Positions 11,630 through 23,600 of a stretch of DNA of 64,000 bases are shown piece after piece. Made by a program: the position numbers and the translations under genes. Positions within the stretch are counted from its first letter, which is position 1, and every line of letters starts with the position of its first letter. The notes beneath the pieces are model-generated. The model was given only the letters and a program-made list of their open reading frames with translations, did not search any database and was not told the origin of the DNA. Origin of the DNA: Tubiluchus corallicola (lineage: Eukaryota > Priapulida > Priapulimorpha > Priapulimorphida > Tubiluchidae); NCBI GenBank assembly GCA_030141605.1, contig JAQGDQ010000298.1, positions 64,001 through 128,000 of the forward strand. The letters run 5' to 3'.

Positions 11630-12112
11630 CAGGGATGTGCAAATTGCTGCCCGCCGAGAGAATTTGTGAGGCCCGCAAAGAGACTTGTCAAGCTAATGAA
11701 AGTGCGGCCTGGGCGATTAATTGAGTGTATCCAGCTGAAGTCCGTGCCACGATCTCAAAGATAGTGCGGGTAGTTTTTTTCTACTAGATCGGATACCATT
11801 AACCTTTACAAGACGGTTGTAGCTTAATGTCACTGTACTACACAGACTGTGTGATACACATTACTAATATGCATTGTAATGAAATTACCATTATCTGTCC
11901 TGAAAGTAGAAATATATGGTTTGTAATATAAATTTTAATAACTTCTAAAATAGTTTCATGAGTGTAGAAGTAATGATGTACGCAGGTCAGATGCAAAAAA
12001 ATCGTTATTAGGCCTTTCTGTACTTGGCTCCTTGATCAAACTGCCTGTGGCCCGCAGGAATTGCGGGAAAGTTTAATGTGGCCTGGCTAGTCAGATAATT
12101 TGCACACCCCTG
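11630..12112. mobile_element. hAT (Charlie-like) MITE with perfect 8-bp target duplication
   Basis: The element begins CAGGGATGTGCAAATT and ends AATTTGCACACCCCTG, an inverted pair typical of hAT/Charlie ends. The octamer CTTTAGAG occurs immediately on both sides (11622-11629 and 12113-12120). GGCCCGC motifs lie near both ends. At 483 bp it is non-autonomous. Confidence 0.9.
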
Positions 12113-12717
12113 CTTTAGAGACAGTCTTTGCAAATTTCTGTGACATTTTTTTAAATATAAGCAATAACAGTAAATCGTCCCAACTTGCTGACTTATTCTT
12201 TCTTCTAATGGAACTAACATAATGGAGATCAGCACCGTTTAAACATCAAAAACAGGTACTGATGGATTGGAATGACGTAACGTAACATACAAACTTATAA
12301 CGCTGCTGCAACTGGGAGACAAGGGTTAATTCTGTGGTTCCTTAATGAAAACATGTAAAAGAAAACATCAAATGGCAAATAACTTCTAACAGGATTGAAA
12401 AAATGTAACGAACGATACAAAAGTAAATACGTTTAGTGTGTACTGTTACTTGATGATGCAGAAAATGAAAAAGTAATAAATTAAATTCTAATAATGATAA
12501 TGACCATCATAGGTGGCACAGCAACCAAAAACGCAGAATTAACAATGAACTTATCAGTTTGGCATTTCGTTAGATGAGGCGATACGTAATGTGTAGATAA
12601 GGACCCAATTTCATGAAGCCATCACTAACTTAACAACGTCGTTACAGATAATTACGCAGATGTAATAAAGGCATCGTTAAATTAGTGATGCTTTGTGAAA
12701 CCTGCCCCAGTTTGTTG

Positions 12718-14612
12718 TTAAGACGTGTTTTGCATTTTATCAAATGCTTTTCCGTCAGTCCATTCTTTTCTCAGCGAGCTGTCTATAGAGTTAAACTCGG
12801 CAACCAGGTTTCCGACAATTCGCTTGTGTCGCATATTGTCTTCTGCGGAAAGACTTCCATTCAGAAACAGATGATAAAGTTCATTGCACACGGAATCCAG
12901 CATTTCCAGTAAACGAAGGCAGTTTTCCTCAACTTCTGTGCGGCTTGCTTTGCTACTCAAGTGTCTTTTGATTGCCGCACGATTCTTAAAGAAAGGCACA
13001 CACTTGCCGCACTTCTTCACAAAGTCACTCACGTTAAGAATTGCACGTACGGTACGGTCCTTTTTCTTCTGTTGACATGCTGCTTTTTCAGCACACTTTT
13101 CCAGTAAAGTGTTACGCAAGTTGAGCGGCACGGCATCGAGTTTACATTGTTGGTTTACATCCTTTCCTACGTTTTTATCCGGATAAGGCGAATGGTGTAC
13201 ATCCTTTCCCGCATTTTTATCCGGATATGGCGAATGGTTTATATCCTTTCCTGGATTTTCATCCGGCAGTGGCGAATGGCGTACATCCTTCCCTGCAATT
13301 TCATCCGGCGGTGGCGAATGGCGTACATCCTTCCCTGCATTTTGCTTCTCCTCGGCAATAAATTTATCCGCATTGACCGAAGCCTCCTCATCGCAAAACT
13401 CACTTTTGGGTGTTTGTTCCGAGAAATTTTCTCCACGAGAACCGGCTCCACACGACTTACTCACACTTTCTTGCGGAACTTCTGAACGGCGAAGTTGTAG
13501 AAATTTGTTAATTATCTTATCTTCTAACATTTGAATTCTATCGCAGTGATGCTGTAGAGGATCACCTTGCTTGTATTTTTTCTTCGGCTTCTGGTAATAC
13601 TCAATTACCTGCTGGTTCAAGAAATTCAACTCCTGAGTCCATCCTTGCACTTCCGGATCATCGTGTACTTGAAGTAAGCAAGGCTGTGACAAACATGTTA
13701 TGACGTGCGGTTCCACGTGCCGTCCAGTGCACTCGAACAAGATTTCTTCCATTGCCGAACATTCGTCGGGCAGTACCGGTTCGCCTTTCCTGAACTTTCG
13801 TCGTACGGCCTTTCTAAGTCTTTTGAGATGCCTGTTAGGCAAAGGATGCTTTAGCAAAAATGTAATCCTGCAGATCTCTCTAGTTGTGGTGCAGGCGGAC
13901 AAATCGACATTGTTTACCAAAGTACCTGAAGAATTCCTGTCACTAGTTTCCGTCAAATCCCTGCGTGCGAAGTCACAAACCGGAGTACGGATGCCGCCTT
14001 TACGAGCAAGTTGTGAATATAACCGTTTTAACCGATTGATTAGCATATTAATAGCCCGTACATGATGTATACTAGTTTGTTCTAATGTCTGAACATCGAT
14101 ACTTTTCTTTTGTAAACTGCCGAGAATGTAACGCACAGCATTACTGTTCTTTCTTCTTATGTTCGCTACAGTCTTTGTCAGCTTATCTCGCATAGTTAGC
14201 TGCTTGGGAGAATCTAGCTTTAATCTCTGCGCATCAGAGAGAACGGCATCGAGCGGTACAGTTACCAGATGCTGGGAAACTGCTCTCATTGCCACATCCT
14301 GTCCAACTCTCTTTCTATTCTGCGACAAATTAATCAAGTCGTGTAAAGTATCCACCCATCCCTTGAGAGGTTTTTGTGCGACCACCCTTGTGTTTAAAAA
14401 CCATTCTAATTTTTCACTTTCTGACTTGCAAGACAGCTCATCCTTTTCAAGGAATGGAAATTGCTGTTGAACTTTTCTGCTGGCTCTAGCAGTTGTTTTG
14501 TTTACGACTTGAGAATTCTCATGAACGACAGTTTGGGCATTCCCGCTGCCTTCTCTTTCACGTGATAGAGGAGCTGTACCATCATCCTTTACTATGTGCC
14601 CATTTTTCGAAT
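12718..14612 (-). CDS. unrecognised 630-residue terminal exon of the ZCCHC7-like gene
   Basis: A single open exon of 1895 bp begins after the acceptor TTTTTCTAG and continues the frame of exon 15651-15797 (A|AT = Asn). It is Lys/Arg- and Ser-rich with helical stretches (for example SEKLEWFLNTRVV, LKGWVDTLHDLI, AINMLINRLKRLYSQL), a basic patch (RLRKAVRRKFRKGE), a short-repeat tract, and a C-terminal Cys/His group (CGKCVPFFKNRAAIKRH) that resembles a single C2H2-like finger. I recognise no domain. It could be a true extension or a separate gene whose first exons I have not found, but the phase match and ordered splice sites favour one transcription unit. Confidence 0.7.
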
Positions 14613-17600
14613 CTAGAAAAAGATCAGAAAAATGTGAAAAACTTATAACAAAAGTCAAAAATATTTTTTTCTATCTTAAAGGAAGACCGGGCAATTGTTT
14701 AGACTCAACCTCAATTTAATTTACTGTCCAAAATATACATTTTCTTGCCTATAAAATATAACAGTTGTTCCTTATATTTGAATGCCTAGCTTAGAAAGTT
14801 AATTAACGGCAACCGAACACAGCTATTGCTTACGTCAGAAACTAACCACAGTTTGTGCAATGGCAGGCGTCTTCCCTTGCGCATCAAGCACAATTGCATA
14901 AGTGTTACAGTACTGTTTAAACGCATGATGTCACGAAACATGCGCTTTACATCATATGACATCAGAAACTAACACTGCAGTTCATGATCATGGTTATCAC
15001 GGTACCGCCTTCTATTTGTCGATCACGCGAATGTGACAAAAAGGTGCCGCTGCCAATCTTAGCAGATTCATTGAGCCGTGCATAGCTTTGAAAGTTTAAT
15101 GAAATTTGACTATCCGAGGTAATTATTATCTAATCTAAGCTTTGATCTAAAAAAGCTATTGTAGTTTTCAATATTTTAGAACATTCTTTATTCTGAACTA
15201 ATGTTTATACAATCATCCGGTTTACCTTTAAGAATTATCTTTGTGAAACTTGCAATGTTATGGACGATGAATATTAGTTCTTGTCTCTTTTCAGCATCTT
15301 TCAGGATCTTAGCAACATCAAGTGATTTCACTGATGAAGTACAGCTAAGATCTTGAAAGATCTTTCAAGATCTTAGCAACATCAAGTGATTTCACTGATG
15401 AAGTACAGCTAAGATCTTGAAAGATCTTTCAAGATCTTAGCAACATCAAGTGATTTCACTGATGAAGTACAGCTAAGATCTTGAAAGATCTTTCAAGATC
15501 TTAGCTATATCAAGTTGATTTCAGCCGAAGAAGTCCGTGATGGATGAAAACTTCAGAGTGAAATAAAGAATTTTTTGAGACTTAATGGACATCTGAACTT
15601 CTGTTACGGATATTTTCTTTCGTTTAATAAATTATCTTGTAGCCACTTACTTTTCATCTTTTTCGAATTTCCATCATTTGCATTTGCTTTTGCTTTTGGT
15701 AACTTTTCCAGACCACCGTTGAACGTGGATTGAGGATCATGCAGACGTGCCCTCTTCCTAGGCAAGCCGTCGGGCTCCAGTCCTTGTTCCATTAGCTCTG
15801 GAAATAATAAAGAACACAATTACCTTACTTGTGGCAATCTTTTAATATCCATTCAAGTTTTTAAGAGCATGTTGTCATGATGCTAAAGTTGTCGCTTGGC
15901 GTGTTTTGGGGAGAGCCAACAACCGACATTGGCAAGTTTATTAGACTGTTTTTGTAGTTGCGATGTTCGTGTTAAACAGATGAAATCAATGGGTGAAAAC
16001 AGGGTTTAGCTTTGCGATCTGTATTTTACTCAACAGTAGTAAACAAAAGTTAGAGTAAATCCATCAGTCAATACATCACGGCACCTGAGTCAAAACGTTA
16101 TTATAACCACACAACTGTTTAAGCCTATTGCTTGTCCTCTCTTCTTGTTGCCAAGTGTGAAAAACTACTGCATTCACAGACAAGCCCAGTGACCCAGTTC
16201 CATACAAATATATAGTAGTAGCAAATACATGCATATATTGGAAACTTTCAAGTGTACAAACAGATTTCAGCACTGGCTTAGTGGTAGTGAAAAACTAAAG
16301 TTTAAAACTACAAATCAAAATTAATAATAAACTGTAAATTAAATGCTCGCATCTACGACACACGTGATTAAGAAAATTAAACGACAATGTGGAAATCAAT
16401 TTTCAACAACAGCGACTTTCCCAAATGCTTTGCACTTCTTTAGCATAACACGTTTTAAAGCAAAACCGGATACAATACTAAACTGCAGGTCAAAACAATC
16501 TATTCTTTAAAATATTAAAAGGAAATGTACTATATTTTCAAAAATGACTTATGTGAAAGAATTATGTGTTCGTGGCACTAGTTCTTCGTTGTTACATGCA
16601 TTTCACCATTCGCTAGTTAGATGGGCACTAGCACCTGCTTTTCGGAAACGCATTGCACAAAAAATGGATGCTGTAAGTCTCAGTCCAAATGTGTTAGTTT
16701 GTGATGAACTGCACAAGTTTTACAGCTCATGAGCGAGTACAGCGGTACTTTGAGATTCCTTTTGGATAGTGAAATTAAGTTTTTAATCTATTATTTAATT
16801 ACTAGAAATGCTTTTGCAGTATTAATTGTGTGAAATGTATACTTTTACCATACTTGATAAGGGGCTAGTATATGAAAAATCATGATGTCTTCCTTTAACT
16901 TTAAGATTCCTTTCAGATAGTGAAATGTTAATTCAAAAATCTCAAACACTTTCACAAGCCCAATTAGATCTCAGGCAGTGGCTTGTTTGGTAAATAATCA
17001 GAATAAAATACTTTTAGTTCAAATTTTTCTTTCTTACACACATTCTTAAAATCATCTGAAATTCCATTTTCTTATCAAGTCAATAATTGAACTCATGGTA
17101 CCTCGTTTGCGCTTAATTCCATGATGTTCCTGATAACTTTTAACAAACGGGATCACAGGTAGAACACCGCTATGCATCCGTTTTTCAAAGCATTCCTTAA
17201 AAAGCAAAATGAAAAAATGTGAGAAGATGTTGAAGATTAAACATCATAACAATAGTGTAAGACAATATCATCATGTTATCATCATCATTGTTATTAAGGC
17301 CAGTGTGAACCTGACTTAATAAATTTTAATTTTAATTTAGCTGGAAAGTTTAAAATGTGGGCATTGACCTAGTTATGTTTTCATTACGCTGTTGTGTAGT
17401 ATGAGTGAACATGTGTCTTGTACAAGCTAGCGAAGTTTTTCATTAGATATATGCCGCAACGATGCAAGTTTATTTCTATTAATTTTTATTTATTCATTGA
17501 TATTTTTGAATGGACTAAATAACTGTCAATCTAACTAAACTATGTAACTTTTCATAAAATTAGCCAATGTCAGTCACTTTTGCTTTTCTATTTTAATTTT

Positions 17601-20600
17601 TAAATATTGCAGAAATAAAGATCAGTGGTTTACATGAAATTCAACTAAGGCTTTTGAAGATTTGTCATAAATGCCTCTCAGAGACACTAACAGTTGTAGT
17701 CATCATTACCACTGCCATCATCACCATCAATTTCACCATCAACATCATCACGACATGGCGGTGATGTCATGGTCCTAGTCATTCTCATCATGGTCATCGT
17801 CATCACCACAGGGTTCCCTGAGGTCAGGAAAAATCCTTGAAAATACAGACTATCCTGGAAAGTCATGGAATATTGATTCTCCATGAGCAAGATGAGCAAA
17901 AATTGCATTACCAGTATACATACTCAAACATTTTTGTGTATGGACATTCACACATATACTGATGTGTAATGTGTCGGCCAATCACTATTTTTGGTACAGA
18001 AATCAAAACTGGGAACCTGCCATAGCAAATTTTATTTAAACACGAATCGCTGAAAAATATGTTTGGAAAAATATCGGTTCATGGTGATCCTGGTGTTTTA
18101 CCAAATTATCCTTTCCCCTGACTTTTCCATGACTTTCCAGGATAGTCTGTATTTTCAAGGATTTTTCAGGATTCTGCCTTACCACGGGATAAGAGATGAG
18201 CTGAAAGATACTTTCTAGGTACTAATGCCTAAGCCAGTTCACGGTTGAAGTGATAATAGCGACGCACATCTTTCAAATTCGTACAATGCGAAAATCATAC
18301 ATTACTTTCTTACTAACTATACAAAATCGCTATTAAAACTCAGGAGAACTTACAAAACCAAAATGGCCTTTAGTGGCACAGTTCCAACACCACGCGTTGG
18401 ATGTGGATCGACCCGGATCCTCGCTTCGAACTAGAGCACGCATGTCAGTCTGAAATGAAAAGAAACATGAAATGTACAAATTGGTAAAACTATGGCTGGC
18501 TCTAGGTAGTTTGACACCCCTTTCCACAAATGATGAATGTTTCTTGTATAATATTATGATAAAGTATAAAGGTATGTGTGTGTTAAACTATACAGGTATT
18601 ATAGTGCACTAAGTAAGTGTAGTTAATTACCTATCTACAGCGTGTGCTGGCTGATTGAGTTTGAAATTGAATTTATCACTGCCTGAATTTAAAACTGGGA
18701 TTTGTGACTCCTCTGCACACTATAAGACTCGCTAAGTTTTTTTGTTTCCTACATTCTGTCCTGAAGACTTCGATTCTTATAGGTTTATCTGCCATAGTTA
18801 GACAAATGCTATTGCAAGTAATCTTTTTATTAACAGAAGGCTTATTCTATAAACACTAACATAGAAACTGCAGGCAAAAGTTGAATATGCATCAGTAATG
18901 TCTGATTGAAATGGTGTACTCTTAGGAAACCAGACAAAGCAAAAACACAAAACGTTTTGCTGGTGAAACATACTTGATAGCATCGATAAATCATATATTT
19001 TAACAGGAAAACAACGGGGCTATGTGTAGTTCATTTTGCACTTAAGTGTGTTTAGTGTTCAGCACTTAAAAGAATTACACATACACCATGCTGTTACTTA
19101 TATTAAACTTAAAAATCAAAGAATTACTTCCACAATTCAGCACCCCAAAATTTGGTACTCGAGGCTACCAACTAGTTTGCTTAGTGGTAGAGCCAGTCCT
19201 GTTTAAAACAATGAAAGACAAGTAGACAAAGTAGAATACATGGGCATACAATAAGCAGCATGAACCAAACAACCTTTAGGTAACTGAGCTCCAGCATAAG
19301 CCGCACAATACAGCGAATCTATTGCAAAAATCTGGATTGAGGTGGGTTACTACGCCTTCAACGGGTGAAAAAATAATTTTAACACATAACACAGTGAATC
19401 AAATTACACAAACATGTTTATTGCTACAATACAAGTGAAAACATACGATGTCATTCGTAAACATAACGTAATCATATCACCGTCCAAACGTTTTGTAATT
19501 ACTACTGTATTCACTATATTTACTACATGAATTCACCGTATTACTAACGTATTAGTTGCATTACTAACTTATTCACCGTATTATTAACGTATTTCACCGT
19601 AAAGGCAGGTGACTTGATCCACCCCCGACCGTGTGCTCTTAACAACGCAAACTGAGAACAATGCCAGGGAAACTACACAGCCTGCTGACCATGCGCACAC
19701 GATCCGAAAACGAAGGTGGCAGCACCTTCCAACGAGATATTAGCAAATTTAGGCGATGATGCCAAGCAGTTACATGTATGGTTGGTTGCCTTGAAAAATA
19801 CATTAAATCAACAGAAGACTAAGGTTATAATCAGGAGTGTGAACATGTCCTGCATAGTGTCTACTAACCTTTACTTCTTTATCAATGATGATAAGCATTG
19901 GAGCATAGGGATAGATGACTAAATTAATCAAGGCATCTATTTAGGAAGCATCCATATATTATATATGATGTAATTTTGAAGAGTGAGCACTCACGGTCAA
20001 ATGGTACATTCGCCACTGGTCGGGACAGTCTTCTTTCGCATGTCCCTTCATGAAGCACCTCCGACAGATCAGCTTCCATTTACGCTTCTCTGCGCACTCT
20101 TTTTGTTTGTGTCCCGGACACAAGCAGTTGTTGCAAAACACCTCTGTGCATCGCTTGAAATGATGCGCACCGGAACAAATATGACAAACAGGAAGCTTCT
20201 AAAAATGAACAAATTTTTACAACAATTACTTAGCTGGGAACAGTCCACTCAGAGGTCCACTTCTACTTGACTAGAAATTTCAATTAAAAACCTTTATCAC
20301 CGATAATTTTGTACAGCTTTATGTAAACAGGTACTTGGTGGTACAGAGTGTCAATAATGCTTTAAATAATACTAAGACGATGATGGTAAAGTTTCAGCAT
20401 TTACTGCACAGTGCACAGGTATATGCAGTCATACAGTAACTAAATTGAAAGACATAAGACTTTACAGCAGAGCTCTTCAATGTCTACTTCTGCAATTATA
20501 TCAACATATTAGGTGAAAGCACAAAACTAAATTTGCTGCTGAAAGCAGCCATGTTTGTTACAGAATAAAATTAGTACTAGATTCAGTAACTAAAACAGAG

Positions 20601-23600
20601 GAGTTAGTAACATGTTCTTTTTGTCTACATAGAAATGGATCTTTAAAATGCTTTTTTTCGGCTAAAAGAACTAACTGTGCTAGATCTGCAACAAAAGTAC
20701 TTACTCTTGGCAGGGGGCAACACTTTGACAAATGTCCTCTTTCATGACAATTGTTACATGTAAAGTGACTTTGAGTGTGACGTTTATAGTAGCGGGAAAC
20801 AAGGTTCAACGGTTTGTATTTATCTTTTGTGTCTATTTTCCAAATTTCTGCAGTATTTCCTGAAACAAAACACGTATAATAAGAACGAGAGAGAGAGAAC
20901 AGCCAAGCTGTTGAAGTTACTTTTTAATTTCAAAGACTGGGAAAAATTTCTGTTTTTGATACCTTCATCTTCAACCACACATTGACGCCTTCATCTTCAA
21001 CCACACATTGACGCCTTCATCTTCAACCACACATTGACACCTCCATCTTCAACCACACATTGACGCCTTCATCTTCAACCACACATTGACACCTTCATCT
21101 TCAACCACACATTGACACCTTCATCTTCAACCACACATTGACACCTCCATCTTCAACCACACATTGACGCCTTCATCTTCAACCACACATTGACGCCTTC
21201 ATCTTCAACCACACATTGACACCTTCATCTTCAACCACACATTGACGCCTTCATCTTCAACCACACATTGACACCTCCATCTTTAACCACACATTGACGC
21301 CTTCATCTTCAACCACACATTGACGCCTTCATCTTCAACCACACATTGACGCCTTCATCTTCAACCACACATTGACACCTTCATCTTCAACCACACATTG
21401 ACGCCTTCATCTTCAACCACACATTGACACCTCCATCTTCAACCACACATTGACGCCTTCATCTTCAACCACACATTGACACCTCCATCTTCAACCACAC
21501 ATTGACACCTCCATCTTCAACCACACATTGACGCCTTCATCTTCAACCACACATTGACACCTCCATCTTCAACCACACATTGACGCCTTCATCTTCAACC
21601 ACACATTGACGCCTTCATCTTCAACCACACATTGACACCTTCATCTTCAACCATACACTGACACCTCCATCTTCAACCATACATTGACACCTTCATCTTC
21701 AACCATACATTGACACCCCCATCTTCAACCACACATTGACACCTTCATCTTCAACCATTCATTGACACCTCCATCTTCAACCACACATTGACGCCTTCAT
21801 CTTCAACCACACATTGACACATTCATCTTCAACCACACATTGACACCTTCATCTTCAACCACACATTGACACATTCATCTTCAACCATACATTGACACCT
21901 CCATCTTCAACCACACATTGACACATTCATCTTTAGCCACACACTGGCACCTCCGTCTTCAACCACACATTGACACCTTCATCTTCAACCATAAACTGAA
22001 ACGTTATCTTCAACCATACACTGACACCTTCATCTTCAACCACACATTGACACATTCATCTTTAGCCACACACTGACACCTCCATCTTCAACCACACATT
22101 GACACCTTCATCTTCAACCATAAACTGAAACGTTATCTTCAACCATAAACTGAAACGTTATCTTCAACCATACACTGACACCTTCATCTTCAACCACACA
22201 TTGACACGTTCATCTTCAACCACACTTGACACATTCATCTTCAACCACACATTGACACGTTCATCTTCAACCAGATTTTGACGCCTTCATCTTCAACCAC
22301 ACTTGACACATTCATCTTCAACCACACTTGACACATTCATCTTCAACCACACATTGACACGTTCATCTTCAACCAGATTTTGACGCCTTCATCTTCAACC
22401 ACACATTGGCATATAAATTTTTTTCCATCTATAGCTACAATAAAGTTGATAAAAACAGTAGATTTTTTGTTTTTTCTTCAGAAATTTATGCTTTTAACAT
22501 TCTTTGTTAGTATATTATAAATCGTTATTGTCTCGTGTCACAAAGTGGCTAAGAATTTAACGAAATCTCTCATAAGAATACTTTGTTAGAATTACAGATA
22601 GAAGAACTACCGGTTTTGTATGTCAGTCAATGATAAGAGGTGACAGTGAATACATTAAAGTACAATATACACTCTAAATTTTTATTTACAGGCAAGAGTC
22701 AGAGTCAGCGGCTTGGTCTACCAACTGTGATCAAAACAATAACCCAAACATGTGTCAGAAAATAACGTGCTTGTGATCATTAATCACGCGTTGGTCAAAA
22801 TGGCTTGAGTTCAGATTCGTCGTACATTTTAATGCGTTTGAACGAAAACAGTGCAACGACCAAACAAGGTATATATAATCTTCTATATCGCTAGTTTCAC
22901 ACTAAACTTCACTTTAATCACGATACGTTACTCTGTTATTAACTTTGGATAGAAGAACTTTATATGCGAATCGATACGATGTCGCAGATGCGAGCGCTTA
23001 ATTTACAGTTTATTATTAATTTTGATTTGTAGTTTTAAACTTTAGTTCTTCATTACCACTAAGTCAGTGCTGACATCTGTTTCTACACTTGGAAGTTTCC
23101 AATATATGTATGTACTTGCTACTACTATATGTTTGTATGGAACTGGGTTACTTGGCTCCTCTGTGAATGTAGTAGTTTTTCACACTTGGTAGCAAGATTA
23201 GAAGACAGGCAATAAGATTAAACAGTTGTGAGGTTGTAATAACGTTGAGACTCAGGTGCCATGATATATTGGCTGATGGATTTACTTTAACTTTTGCTTA
23301 CTACTGTTGAATATGTTTACCATTTTCGAGTATATGTGGACTGACTGAGTAAAATACAGATCGCAAAGTTAGACCATGTTTTCATCCAGTGATTTCATCT
23401 GTTTAACATGAACATCGCAACTACAAAAACAGTCTGATAAACCTGCCAATGTCGGTTGTCGGCTTTCCCCAAAGCACCCCAGCGACAACTTTAGTGTCAC
23501 GACGTATGACATAGGAGTCAGATTAGATCGAACTGATCGTTCAAATGCTAAGATAACAATAACTCATCTGCTCTTTATCGAATCTTAAACAGAAGTGCAT

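Noticed and set aside
12884-14470. Several + strand frames across 12.9-14.5 kb
   Set aside because: They are antisense shadows of the large ZCCHC7-like terminal exon.
15330-15400. Tandem hammerhead ribozymes (retrozyme) from CTGATGA...GAAA in the 64-bp units
   Set aside because: A stem III-like pairing exists only because of the palindrome; stems I and II do not close, so the core match is chance.
19170-19200. tRNA gene suggested by GCTTAGTGGTAGAGC
   Set aside because: No box B at tRNA spacing and no cloverleaf.
19716-19922. Small + strand gene in a ZCCHC7-like intron
   Set aside because: No domain, no promoter or splice support, and length is within chance for this base composition.
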